NCBI GenBank assembly: GCA_904063045.1
Contig: CAJFCJ010000017.1
Coordinates: 558,001-622,000, forward strand
Reading direction: 5' to 3'
DNA: 64,000 nt
Source of the DNA: Dimorphilus gyrociliatus
Lineage: Eukaryota; Annelida; Polychaeta; Dinophilidae
Shown here piece by piece: positions 1-10,738 of this stretch (position 1 is the stretch's first letter; every line of letters starts with the position of its first letter). The position numbers and the translations under genes were made by a program. The notes beneath the pieces are model-generated. The model saw nothing but the letters and a program-made list of their open reading frames with translations. It searched no databases and was not told where the DNA came from.

Positions 1-287
1 CTCCTATTGGACAATACATTTGGGCAAGGAAAGTTGATTTTGCTGAACATAATTTACAGTTGACGTCTACTGGCGTTGTCAGCCAAATCTAACATATACA
101 TTTAAAAAAAAGAGTCATCAAATGATGCTTTATAAGTTTAATTATATAAATTATTATTACAGGTCTTCCTCCAATCTTATTTGTCAGAGATGTTGAGCAA
201 TCATTTTCTATTTCATCATCAATGATGCCCAGTAAACACGTGCTAGCCATAAATTTTATCTATTACTCTACAAAACCCAAATTGTAA
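1..287 (+). CDS. 3' end of an unidentified gene (partial)
   Basis: Two open segments run in from the left edge. Positions 3-92 read an open frame that begins PIGQYIWARKVDF and ends at TAA. After a good acceptor (tattattacag, AG at 161-162) another open stretch of about 41 codons, containing LPPILFVRDVEQSF, runs to a TAA at 285-287. They could be alternative last exons of one gene, with a donor somewhere in the first 90 bases. I do not recognise either protein. Too little is inside the window to name it, and one segment may be chance. Confidence 0.35.
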
Positions 288-536
288 TTTATAATAGTTA
301 TATGAAAAGGTAGAAGAAAATTTAATGAATATATTTACCTTAAAGATGAATATATTAATTATAATCTATTCGAATAAAATACAATATAACTCCATATAAT
401 GGAAAATATTCTGCAGTATATTTACACTTATCAAGTCTACCAGTTTATATAAAAAGCTTAAGAAAAATAAATATTTTCTACAGAATATTTTGCGAATTAT
501 GCTGTTTACAAACTTTATATTTTCATATTCAATCTT

Positions 537-1911
537 ATGGATTTAGTTGTCAGTTTTTCATTTTTGATTAAACTTATATGTTAAATAATTATTTATTTAT
601 TTCATCTTAGAGTATTATAACAACTGTCAAAAATGGTGAAAAATTTGTTGAAAAGTACTCTCATAGTATTCTTAATCAAGATTATAATGATGTCTTAGAA
701 TTATCAGTATACGATGACGGATCTACAGATAATACATTTGAAAGACTTTTAGCTTATAAAGCAAAGTTTGAAAAACGAAATATCAAACTAATTATAAAAA
801 GAGGAACTCGCGGAATTAGTAAAGGAGGTATATGATTATCCTAGACCCTATATCAAATATCGTTATATTTCATCTCTTTCCAGTTGGATATGGTAAAAAT
901 AGGGCTATTAAAGCGTCAACAGGAAAATTCCTCTGTTTTTTGGATATAGTAAGACAATTAAACGTCTTGTAATTAAATAGTAATATTCAATATTTTAAGG
1001 ATGATACAATGGAACCTTCCCGTATAACTAAACAATTACAATTAGCTAAGAACTATCCAGACAGTGTAAAATATAATAATATTCAATATTAGTATTTTAT
1101 ATTAATTGGTTTTTTACCCGTTTAGTTAATTGGTTGTCAATTTAGAAGAGAACCGGAAAACTCTACACAAAGGTACACAAAATGGGCAAATCGATTAAAT
1201 GAACATCAGTTAAATATTCAAATATATACTTCACACGGACCAACTATTATCATGCCAACTTGGTTTTGTTCAAGACAAGTTTGGTCTAAAGTTGGAGGAT
1301 TTGACGAAAGTGGAAAAGTTTGTAATCGAATTATAAATGATAAGAATTTTTGCTTTAGTAAGGGATTTTTATATTTCGTAGGGTTGCCCTGAAGACCTAT
1401 TATTCTTCTACCAACATATCAGATTAAAGGGTTTAATTAAACGTGTAGATGAAATTTTACTTAATTACATCTACCATCCATCCGCAACAACTTTCTCGAT
1501 AGACAAGTAAGTGAAAATGGTATTTATAGATCTAAATAAAAGCTTAAATACTATGTTTATTTATAAAGAGAAACTATTTGGAAGTATAGAGTATCCTTCT
1601 TAGAAGAAAGAGTTCTTAGATTTTGGGAAAGTTTTACAATTTGGAATGCTGGCAAACAGGGACGAAAGCTTTATAGAAGTCTTTCAAAAGAGAATAAGAA
1701 AAAAGTGATAGCATTGTGTGATGTTGATAAGAAGAAAATTGATAAATTTTCCTACAATTCGCAAGAAGGTCCTATACCAGTTATTCATTTTTCAAAAGCT
1801 GAATCTCCATTTGTTATTTGTGTTAAATTAGATTTAACAAATGGTTCTTTTGAACGCAATTTAGAATCTCTTAATTTGAAAGAAAATATCGATTATGTTC
1901 ATTTTAATTAA
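537..1911 (+). CDS. B3GNTL1: Queuosine-tRNA galactosyltransferase (B3GNTL1/QTGAL-like)
   Basis: GT2-family glycosyltransferase matching animal B3GNTL1, which is known to galactosylate queuosine in tRNA-Tyr. Exons read at 611-827, 884-948, 1000-1065, 1126-1317, 1382-1506 and 1569-1911, with introns of 51-64 nt. Visible landmarks are the nucleotide-sugar motif [19 protein letters not shown], the metal-site region [33 protein letters not shown], and the family-specific C-terminus with [23 protein letters not shown] and [13 protein letters not shown]. The 5' end is uncertain. The acceptor at 609-610 implies an upstream exon, and the nearest fit is a tiny exon ATG-GAT-TTA at 537-545 with a weak GTTGTC donor. 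Family identity is firm; the start is a guess. Confidence 0.85.
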
Positions 1912-2091
1912 CTTATTTACAATGAATAAATTATATTTATTATTTAATAATATAAGTATTCATTCAATCGTTTCGAGTAAAAACAATAATTCGATTCGTA
2001 ATGCGATATCGATAAAAATATCGATTCTAGAAAAACAACTTACTGTGCTGTGTACATTTTCACGGCACATTGTTTTAGACCGTTGCAAAAG

Positions 2092-2349
2092 ATGCTTCAG
2101 AATTACAGCAAATTCCTTTCAAATAATACAACAAACGATAACCATAGGTTTTCATTTGAAAAGCAAGATTTATTTGTTTTGGTTGTTGCAGTTTTTGTTT
2201 TATTTGTCATTTGTGCTCCTTTGATAATATTCTTATCGGCAATGGTTATTGGAAAGTATCTTATGACTTCTCAACAAAGAAATAAGAATGATAATATAAA
2301 CAATTTAGACTGGAAATTACTTCAATACTCTCGAGAGACAGATATTTAA
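2092..2349 (+). CDS. Small single-pass membrane protein, unrecognised
   Basis: An 85-residue ORF from ATG 2092 to TAA 2349. It has a polar N-terminus (MLQNYSKFLSNN), one strong hydrophobic segment at about residues 28-56 (LFVLVVAVFVLFVICAPLII), then a basic and polar tail. The open frame extends upstream without an ATG, so an earlier exon is possible. It lies 180 nt after the B3GNTL1 stop on the same strand. I do not recognise a family. The composition looks like a real small integral membrane protein, but one ORF of this length in AT-rich DNA is weak evidence. Confidence 0.45.
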   Translation: MLQNYSKFLSNNTTNDNHRFSFEKQDLFVLVVAVFVLFVICAPLIIFLSAMVIGKYLMTSQQRNKNDNINNLDWKLLQYSRETDI

Positions 2350-3388
2350 CAAACTATGGTAAATTTTTTTCTTTTCTTTTTCGTTTGTTTCCAATTGTAT
2401 TTATCCTCCTATCATCATCATCGTCGTCGTCGACGTCGCCGCCATCGTCACTGTATGGAAAATTATAACAGAAGATGAAAAGGAATAGTTAGATATTAAC
2501 AATTTTCTTTCTTTTTTTGCCAATTAATAGCCTTGAAACGAAGATTTTAATTGATTATCTCACAAAAAAATGATGAATGTAAGATGCTTCTCTTTTCATT
2601 CAATAACTTATGAGGTAGACACATTTTCTTTTAGAATAAAGGATACATTCTTAAAATATCTTAATAGTTTATTAAAATACTTTATATCAATATAAAATAA
2701 AAAGTTAAAAAATAGCCAAACGACCTTAAAAGATTCTACCACTTTCTTAATATACAATTACAAGGCCTATTTTATGGAAAAGTCTCCTTATGGAACAAGA
2801 TATTTATTAATAACTAATAGGGAGGAAACATTTCTCATTTAATTATTATTACCGAACGGTACGAGGTATTAAATTGTGAAATAACATTTAATCAAAGCGT
2901 ATGTAAAACGATATGACATTGTCTTTTGTACGACTTTTAACTATTCTAAATTGTATATGTTTTATTTTTGCTTATAGGAGCTAAAAGCTAACCAACAGTG
3001 CAATATTTTTTCCTTCTTTTACTATGAAATCGATCAATGACACCAAACTAGTAGGCCTATTAAAATCTAGGCTAAAACATAATTAGTTATTGTAAAATAC
3101 TTGCGCAATACATACAATATGTATATAGTGTGTTTGTTAGCAGTTGTTTCTGTACCTTTTATTTTTACGTTGAGAAGAAAAACATTAGATTATAGGTTAA
3201 ATAAAGTTAATATAATTATTTATTAAACGATATTATTTATATTAACACAGAAATAGATGTTGTATATTTCGTGTTTATTATTGTTTTTGTTGAAAATAAC
3301 AACTTATTTAAAAAGATATCAAAGATATTTAAAAAAAAAAAAGACAAAGAGAGAATCTTAAAAATTTTATACCTAGTTATGAGACTTA
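2350..3388. other. Intergenic / 3' UTR sequence
   Basis: No supported gene. AT-rich sequence between two convergent genes, holding a short GC-rich trinucleotide-like patch at about 2408-2450 and several AATAAA-like signals. The right part is probably 3' UTR of the minus-strand carrier. Confidence 0.6.
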
Positions 3389-4702
3389 TTATCTACTAAC
3401 GGCGGTATCCAAACCTAAAAATTGCTTCATAACCTCATATGTTGAAAACGATACTGCAACCATTGGTGCTGCTTTCATATAGTTAACAGTTAATCCCCTA
3501 TATAGTCCATTAACAACTCCGTATTTTATATAAACGTATTTTAATGTACTTGAACAACTTCGGAAGAGATACTGCTGTTCCGGTGGGTACATTATGGCCA
3601 ATTGCATTTTTCTCCTAACAACGTCCAAAGGATATGACACCGTTTGAGCAAAAGCACCTGAAATAGCTCCGCACATTAGCTTTGCTGGAATAGATAAGAC
3701 TTTACTATTTTCCTTATTTGGATTATCAGATCCAAATATTTCAGGCGCATTTGTTAATAGTTGAACTTTTAGAGTTTCAAAACAATAAAATGACAATCCA
3801 GCATATGGAACCATACCAAAGATAGTTGCCGTTATCCCTCTATAGAATCCTCTTATGCCAGAGTCTTCAGTAATCATACAGGATAGAGCATGAATAATTC
3901 CTTTATATATTCTTGTATCACTTCCTTGAAAAGCAAGTCTAGCTCGAATAATATCAAGTGGATAAGTGAACAACACAGCAGTTAAGCCTGCCAAAGCCCC
4001 AGGAACTAATCTGGATATGTGACCTGGTCCAAAAGTGTTTAAAGCTAACGGTTTATAAAATTCATAGCTTGTAAATTGTATTGCGGCATAAGGAAAGATT
4101 CTTATCATTTGTGCACTATTGCCTTTAAAAAGTCCTTGGAATCCTTCTCTCTTTTGAATGGCTATGATTGCTGAAAGTACGCCTAAATGTTTGTAGTGTT
4201 GATGATGAGCTTGTAAGAGTATTTTAACTCTATCAAATGGTGCAACAGTTGTCTTTGCAACGCATCCGGCTACTCCTAAAAAACGAAGGGAGATTTATTC
4301 CATATATAAATATAGATTATTATTAATATTTCAAGTTAAAATGTCATATGTTTCAATATCAGCACAAATTGCGTAATTCGCCAATAAAATTTTAAGATAA
4401 CTTATGAAATTGGATAGAAAAGATATACAATTTGTTCAAAATTTGTGATCATAAACAAAGAATAATATTTAGCGATAGTTAAATCTTATTATACAAAAAG
4501 ACTCTCACTTATGATAAATATTAGATAATATTTGATAGTTCATTAAACTCTAGTTCTTTTATTAGCAATAAACAGGTGTAAAGTTTTAGACTAAAATGGA
4601 AATAGACTATTATTTTATAACATTTGATAAATGATCAAATATTACTAATATCTTACCTCCAGCTATAAAGGTCTTTACATTCTCTCTGCTCGATTTTTTC
4701 AT
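3389..4702 (-). CDS. SLC25A16: Mitochondrial carrier, SLC25A16-type
   Basis: Inner-membrane carrier of the Graves disease carrier group (SLC25A16), proposed to supply coenzyme A or a precursor to the matrix. Two exons: 4702-4657 (start MKKSSRENVKTFIAGG) and 4275-3389, 933 nt and 310 aa in all, close to the human 332. The three carrier signatures PX[DE]XX[KR] are present: APFDRVK, YPLDIIR and YPLDVVR. Family-specific stretches include MIRIFPYAAIQF, VPYAGLSFYCFETLK and SYPLDVVRRKMQL. It is head-to-head with SGSH, with 251 bp between start codons. SLC25A42 is a weaker alternative. Confidence 0.9.
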
Positions 4703-4953
4703 TTTTACATCCAGTTTCTTCCATTTCTGGAGTGAAGGTCAATATGTAAAATGGAAACCGGTATGAAAAGGAATGTTTTACCAAACATTTATAAGAAAAT
4801 GTTATTTTCTTTTTTATCAACTTAATATATGACGATTGCCTTTACATATTTTAATATTTAGTTTATTACTATATGAAAACTGACATATATACGAAAGGAG
4901 CGTTAAATTTAGTTTAAATATTATTAAAATAAAGTGATTTAGAACAAATTGCG

Positions 4954-6534
4954 ATGCTATTTTGTAAGCCTATATTTTCAAACTTTTTTCTCATTAATTT
5001 TCTTGCTTTATTTGTGGAGAGAATCGAAAATAAGCCAAATAATGTTGTTATTATTTTAGGTAAACTTCTTTTTTATTGTATATGAAAAAAATTACTATTT
5101 TCCCTTAATTTTCCAGCGGATGATGGTGGCTTTGAAATTGGTGCTTATGGCAATAAAATTATTAAAACACCCAATTTGGATAATCTTGCAAAACGCAGTA
5201 AACTTTTTACATCAGCATTTACTTCTGTATCTTCCTGTTCACCTTCAAGAGCATCCTTGTTAACCGGCCTACCACAGCATACTAACGGAATGTATGGTTT
5301 ACATCAAGGAGTTCACAATTTTAATTCTTTGAATAGCATAGAATCAATATCCAAGGTTGTTAAACAACATGGAATCCGAACTGGTATTATAGGCAAGAAA
5401 CACGTCGGTCCTGAACTTGTTTATCCATTTGATTTTTCCGAAACTGAAGAAAATAATCCTATAAATCAAGTTGGAAGAAATATTACAAATATCAAACTAC
5501 TTGTAAGGAAATTCCTTAAAGAATCGGCAAATTCCAGTTTTTTTCTTCTAGTATCCTTTCACGATCCGCATAGATGCGGACATATAACACCGCAATTTGG
5601 TCCTTTTTGCGAAAAATGGGGTATTGATGGAATTCCCGATTGGAATCCAATAAAGTACGATCCTAGAGACGTTATCCTCCCTGATTTTGTACCAAACACT
5701 CAATCAGCCAGAGAGGATGTTGCTGCCCAATATCAAACAATTTCCAGGCTAGATCAGGGGGTTGGACTGGTTATGAAAGAGCTAGAGCATTATCTTGAAG
5801 ATACTCTTGTTTTCTATACTTCTGATAATGGAATACCCTTCCCAAGAGGACGTACTAATTTATATGAGTCTGGTTCAAAAGTTCCCCTTCTAGTCAGTTC
5901 TCCTAAATCCACGGAAAGTTGGGGAACTAAAACAAATGACCTTGTAAGTTTATTGGACATTGCACCAACTATTTACGAATGGTTTAGAATTCCATCTCCT
6001 GTCATTCACAGAAATCCGCATAAAAAACTTTCTTTACCAGGACAGTCTATACTTCCAATAATAGATGACGTAATCGGACAAACTAGGGACTATGTCTACT
6101 TGAGTCACAATCTTCACGAAGTAACTATGAATTATCCTATGAGAGCGATAAGAAGTAATCATTATAAGCTAATTCATAATTTGGCGTCGAACAGTCCATT
6201 TGGTGTGGATCAAGATCTATACGTTTCTCCAACGTGGATGGATATGATGAAAAGGATAAGGAAAAAGGAAAATTTGAACTGGTTTATTACGCTTAAGCAA
6301 TACTATTATAGAAGTGAATTTGAATTGTATGACCTAATAGTTGATCCATTAGAAAAAAACAATTTAGCATCCAAACCCGTCTATGACGAAATCTTGTACA
6401 ATTTAAAAGAGCAACTTCTTAAATGGCAAAGCAAAACTGAAGATCCATGGATTTGTTCTCCACACGCCGTTCTTGAAGATAAAGGATCTTATAAATATTC
6501 TCCACAATGTTTGCCCCTACACGACGATTTATAA
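4954..6534 (+). CDS. SGSH: N-sulfoglucosamine sulfohydrolase (heparan sulfamidase)
   Basis: Lysosomal sulfatase that removes N-sulfate from glucosamine in heparan sulfate degradation. Two exons, 4954-5059 and 5117-6534, give 507 aa (human 502). Exon 1 encodes a hydrophobic signal peptide (MLFCKPIFSNFFLINFLALF) and the first beta strand. The metal ligands ADDGG follow across the junction. The formylglycine motif is CSPSR within SVSSCSPSRASLLTG. Other landmarks are HPHRCGH-like SFHDPHRCGH, TSDNGIPFPRGRTN and YDPRDV. Several NxS/T sequons are present. All catalytic landmarks I can place are intact. Confidence 0.95.
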
Positions 6535-6739
6535 TTAAACGAACAGACATATTTTTCTTACAAATTACTTAAAGATTTGTTTATTCATTTAAAGCTTTTT
6601 ACTTAAATTTCAAATTAATAAAAAATGGTTAAAAAAAAAGTGTTAATGATTAACATTTGTTCTCTATATAAGCTTTCAATACTCTCTTATCTTTTGTATG
6701 CTTGAATGGTACAAAGGTATATTGTCTTAAATTTCAGAT

Positions 6740-7514
6740 ATGGAAAACAACCAACATACAATAAATGAACAGTTATATGCTGTTGAAACTAACAAGATGA
6801 TGCCAAATAATGAAAAAAGAGAAAAGAAATATATTAAAATCAAACAATTTAAGATACCTGTATTCGACGTTGATGGGAAACCAATGATGATGAATCCTTC
6901 CTTCTCTACTATTGCTTGTGGAATTTTACTAGTGTTTGCAGGCGCTATGATTTTTGGTCTGATTTTGGTTTCATTCCACAGGTAATCTTATTTATTCCTT
7001 TGTAGGTTATAGGATATATTTTTCACAGAGAATCTTTTATAATAGACCATATATTGCGCGAATTCGAGAATACAATCGAATTAATAGACTTGGAAGTAGT
7101 TCGTCAGATATGCTCCTATACACCCGTAATAGCATGGACAAAGCCTACCTTTTAACAAGCGCTCAAGCTTGGTTTTGGCATAAAGGAATAACCTTAAAAG
7201 TAAAGCTTGGAGATTGTAAAACAAACTCTTCAGTGATGGTCGAAGGACGCAACTTGACTGAAATTTATCTTGGAGACATAATGGAGAGTCCGTCGAATAA
7301 CTTTAGAGTTAATTTTCCCAAGGATATCTGTATTCTTCCAAAGCTAAATAAGATAAAACCTGAATACGAATATGCATTAGTATCTGTTGTAAACTTTGGT
7401 AGACAAGGTAAGGAATAAAAAAGATTATTGTTATGATTATAAACAGTACTTTATTTATCTCCTCCAGTGAATTCCAGAAAGGAAGTTGATTTAGATATTT
7501 TTCAAACTAATTAG
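6740..7514 (+). CDS. Signal-anchor membrane protein, unrecognised
   Basis: A spliced gene with a cytosolic Lys-rich N-terminus of about 50 residues, one TM segment (STIACGILLVFAGAMIFGLI, about 55-77) and a luminal or extracellular domain of about 140 residues that begins with an Arg/Tyr-rich stalk. That domain has two cysteines (GDCKTN, KDICILP) and sequons at TNSS and RNLT. The last intron is 7408-7467, and the final exon 7468-7514 ends DLDIFQTN. The first intron is ambiguous: 6982-7012 (31 nt, good CAG/GTAATC donor, 227 aa) or 6968-7028 (61 nt, good acceptor, weak donor, 217 aa). Both keep the frame. No family recognised; topology suggests type II. Confidence 0.75.
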
Positions 7515-7813
7515 AGCATCTTGGAATTATGATCAAGTTACTTTGTTTTTTTTATTTATAATTGCAAAAATGCATTGTAAAAAAAAAAGGAAAACAACGA
7601 AAAAATATTGAAACTAAAAAGAATAATTTCATTTTTTTTGCATGGCCAGAAAATATACCAGTTTTTATTATTTATACTAATTTGGCCATATGCACATAAT
7701 TTGCGTAAGAGAAATGCTTCTTATTAACATTCTTTAGTACTCAAGCACAAGCGAATTCAATTTTGTCATATGTAAATGTAAAATAAACATTTAAAATGCC
7801 TTTTAAAAAATTT

Positions 7814-9574
7814 TTACAGGGGTTTATCAATAATACAAACGCCAGCGTAACTTCGTCCAGTCATCATTGATGTACTTAATAATGTCCAGTTATCCTCTTT
7901 TGGTTGATAATATTCTACAGATACTAAATTGCTAGAACCATCGTCCCCACCGACTACAAATAACATGCCCTGATGAGCTATAACGCCTGCGTTTCTCCTG
8001 CACATGTGCATATCAGCTACTTGCTTCCAAACATTAGTTGTAGCATCGTAAGCCTCAACGCTTTTTCGAACAAGAGGCCCATCGTGGCCACCAACGGCAT
8101 ATAAAAGACCATCAACGACTCCAACACCCGCTCCACTTCTCCTACAAGACATTTCGCATACTTCTGTCCAATTACCTGTTTCCGGATTGAACCTTTCGAC
8201 ACTTGATAGACAGTGCCTCGAAGCTCCATCGTAACCTCCAACGGCATAGAGAAAACCGTTAACAACGCCAACGCCGACCGAACTTCGTCTAGTAGACATG
8301 CTGCAAATGGGACGCCATGCATCTCTTAAAGGATCGTAGCATTCGACAGTGTTTAAGCCACTTGATCCGTCAAAACCACCCACAGCATAAATTAATCCGT
8401 TTAAAATTGCGGCTCCGAGAGTACTCCTTCTAGCTTCCATTGAAGCCACACTCTGCCATATATCTCTTTTTGGATCGTACTTGTCAACAGTTCTAACTCG
8501 TAAACTTCCGTTGAAACCTCCGACTGTATAAACATAACCATTCATTACAGCAACACCGCATCGACATCGACGATGTTGCATATCAGCTACCTGATACCAT
8601 TTATCATTCTTGAAATCGTAACACTCAACGCTTCTAATAGCCTTAGGCGCTTGACCTCCAATAACTAAAAGCAACTTAGGTAAACCAACTGGGGTTCTAG
8701 GTTTAGCTCTTGGAGTTTGAAACGAAGCCTGTTTGTCAGGCTGGGAAAGGTGAAAACTTAAAGCTTCAATCAGAAAATCTTTACATTCAGAGTTAGTTTT
8801 AAATAATCTCTCTTGCTCAACCTTTTCTATTAAAGTAGTTTGCGGCAGTAAACACAATCTCACGTATTCCATAAGTTCTGCAACGTATTTTTGTCTACTC
8901 TTATAGTCGTGATTAATCCATCCAAGGACAGCATCAAATACTAGTTCTTCGGAGGCTACTGTAAGCTTTTCACTGGATATTAACTTAGATACTTGATCAA
9001 CAGTCAATGCAAAGAATTCTTCGTGTTTTGTCACTTCGGAAAAATTTTGCTCTGTATAGGTTTGCGCGTAATGCACTAAATCTGAACAAGAATGCAGGTC
9101 TGCAAAAGCAAGAATACCCAAACAATTGGACGGATGTAACTGTGACTGCAAAAATTCACAACAAGCATCGCGAACTTCGGAAAGTTGTAATAAATTTGCA
9201 GCTGGGAGTAGGGTTTGAACATTCTCTTCGGTAACACTAATTTCTGATGTATACATAAAATCTATCAATTGCTGTAGAGCCTTTCCATCTATTTCCTGTA
9301 GGGTGACGCATGGTGCTCTTGCCTCGGCCAGTTCATTAGTAAACATAGCATAAAAGTATGGGCTGCAAGCTGATAACACAGCTCGATGAGCTGGGATTTC
9401 CAAACCATCAACTTGAAGGCAAACGTCGCATAACATACGTTGTTTTCTAAGTAGATTTAGTACATCAAAGGCTTTCTGAGTATGGCCTTGATGTTTATAA
9501 ACAGGTCTGAGATCGATATTTGGCAGAGATGTATCCATCATACCGTCTAAATCATCCATATCAGCTTCACACAT
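7814..9574 (-). CDS. KLHL2/KLHL3: Kelch-like protein 2/3, CUL3 adaptor
   Basis: Substrate adaptor of a Cullin-3 ubiquitin ligase. The 586-aa intronless coding region has a BTB domain (about 35-140, LCDVCLQVDG, AHRAVLSACSPYF), a BACK domain (about 145-250, FLQSQLHPSNCLGI) and six Kelch blades (about 300-585). Blade signatures include IGGQAPKAIRSVECYDF, VGGFNGSLRVRTVDKYDP, VGGYDGASRHCLSSVERF and VGGHDGPLVRKSVE. These are the stretches shared by vertebrate KLHL2/KLHL3 and Drosophila kelch; the KLHL2/3 split is vertebrate, so this is probably a single pro-orthologue. Known targets include WNK kinases. An acceptor (cattttcag) 4 bases before the ATG implies a 5' UTR intron. Confidence 0.95.
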   Translation of the reverse strand: MCEADMDDLDGMMDTSLPNIDLRPVYKHQGHTQKAFDVLNLLRKQRMLCDVCLQVDGLEIPAHRAVLSACSPYFYAMFTNELAEARAPCVTLQEIDGKALQQLIDFMYTSEISVTEENVQTLLPAANLLQLSEVRDACCEFLQSQLHPSNCLGILAFADLHSCSDLVHYAQTYTEQNFSEVTKHEEFFALTVDQVSKLISSEKLTVASEELVFDAVLGWINHDYKSRQKYVAELMEYVRLCLLPQTTLIEKVEQERLFKTNSECKDFLIEALSFHLSQPDKQASFQTPRAKPRTPVGLPKLLLVIGGQAPKAIRSVECYDFKNDKWYQVADMQHRRCRCGVAVMNGYVYTVGGFNGSLRVRTVDKYDPKRDIWQSVASMEARRSTLGAAILNGLIYAVGGFDGSSGLNTVECYDPLRDAWRPICSMSTRRSSVGVGVVNGFLYAVGGYDGASRHCLSSVERFNPETGNWTEVCEMSCRRSGAGVGVVDGLLYAVGGHDGPLVRKSVEAYDATTNVWKQVADMHMCRRNAGVIAHQGMLFVVGGDDGSSNLVSVEYYQPKEDNWTLLSTSMMTGRSYAGVCIIDKPL

Positions 9575-9976
9575 GTTTCTGAAAATGAAAAAAAAACATT
9601 AGCAATAATTTAATATTTACATACTATTTTCCTGTACTTTATACAGCCCGTGTAGGCTTTTAAAGAAGATTTACTATAGCGGAACGACATATTTTCAGAG
9701 GAATTGACAAACATAGATGTTCTAAAGGTATGTAAACAGATACAGTTGTCACGAATATTTTTCGTGACTTGATTGCTAATTTATGAAATAAAACATGATT
9801 AATCTTACCCAATCTCTTTGGAGGGAACGTTTAAATTCATGGCTTAAGATATGATTTCTTTTACTGATAAATAAGAATTTTATCAAGTCGAGATTTCGTA
9901 AAAACCGTATTCCATTGAGATTTATTTATAATTTTTCACAGGAACCGGAAATGAACACTCACACCACACTAGTGAA
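9575..9976. promoter_or_regulatory. Shared promoter region, KLHL2/3 and DUT
   Basis: About 400 bp separates two divergent start codons. It should hold both promoters and the short 5' UTR intron of the Kelch gene. An ETS-like ACCGGAAAT sits at 9944-9952. An acceptor-like tttttcacag ends at 9940, so the DUT leader may be spliced too. An upstream ATG at 9951 is described separately. Confidence 0.5.
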
Positions 9977-10055
9977 ATGCACTTCCGTCGATGGTTTTTA
10001 CGCGCCAATATCACCAGTCGTCAGATACTCTCTTCATTTTCTATTGCCAACATGA
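9951..10055 (+). promoter_or_regulatory. Overlapping upstream ORF on dUTPase mRNA
   Basis: ATG at 9951 opens 34 codons out of frame with dUTPase and ends at TGA 10053-10055. That stop overlaps the ATG at 10052 of the predicted short dUTPase form as ATGA. The uORF spans the long-form ATG at 9977. If the transcript starts upstream of 9951, this could bias translation between the two forms. Confidence 0.4.
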
Positions 10056-10573
10056 GTGGAACTATTGAATTCCCTTTGTCTAAACGTCCAAAGGAAGATC
10101 TCGAAACTGGTGAAACTAATGGAGTCAATGGAACTAACGGTAAGCCTAAACCGCTCCTTAAAATTGCTAAGCTGACCGAAAACGCTTTTTTACCAACACG
10201 AGGTTCAAAGCAAGCCGCAGGTTATGACTTATATTCGGCATACGACTACGCAATTCCAGCTAAGGGAAAAATTCTGGCAAAAACTGATATACAAATAGCT
10301 TTGCCTGAAGGTTGTTATGGGAGAGTGGCACCTAGGTCAGGCTTAGCCCACAAGCATTTTATCGATGTTGGAGCGGGAGTGATAGATCGAGACTACAGAG
10401 GAAACGTTGGAGTTATTATGTTTAATTTTGGAGAAGAAGAGTTTGAAGTAAAGAAGGGAGACAGAATTGCGCAGTTAATTCTTGAGAAAATCTACATCCT
10501 GGATATTGAAGAACTACCAACATTAGAAGATACTGAAAGGGGCTCTAATGGTTACGGCTCTACCGGAAAATAA
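9977..10573 (+). CDS. DUT: dUTP diphosphatase, long (mitochondrial) and short forms
   Basis: Hydrolyses dUTP to dUMP and pyrophosphate, keeping uracil out of DNA and feeding dTMP synthesis; the family is a homotrimer. The trimeric dUTPase motifs appear in order: [11 protein letters not shown] (motif 1), [10 protein letters not shown] (2), [19 protein letters not shown] (3), GDRIAQLIL (4) and the C-terminal [11 protein letters not shown] (5), which closes the active site. ATG 9977 adds 25 residues rich in Arg and hydrophobics ([16 protein letters not shown]), like a mitochondrial presequence. ATG 10052 ([13 protein letters not shown]) would start a nuclear or cytosolic form with an SxxKRP-like nuclear signal. 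Human DUT also has two forms, there made with alternative first exons. Confidence 0.95.
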   Translation: MHFRRWFLRANITSRQILSSFSIANMSGTIEFPLSKRPKEDLETGETNGVNGTNGKPKPLLKIAKLTENAFLPTRGSKQAAGYDLYSAYDYAIPAKGKILAKTDIQIALPEGCYGRVAPRSGLAHKHFIDVGAGVIDRDYRGNVGVIMFNFGEEEFEVKKGDRIAQLILEKIYILDIEELPTLEDTERGSNGYGSTGK

Positions 10574-10738
10574 CACAATTTTTAATATTCCAAACTTATA
10601 TTTCTAACATTTATGTAATTTCAACGATTTTTTAGTAGTAAACATTTTATTACTGGTTTTAGACGATATCGTCCAAAATTTTCCTGTTTAGAAGATAGAA
10701 TAAGCCTCATAGTACATACAAAATACTTAATCATATAC

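Noticed and set aside
8017-8322. ORF in another frame inside the Kelch-like gene
   Set aside because: Shadow of the Kelch repeats; the repeated structure comes from the true frame.
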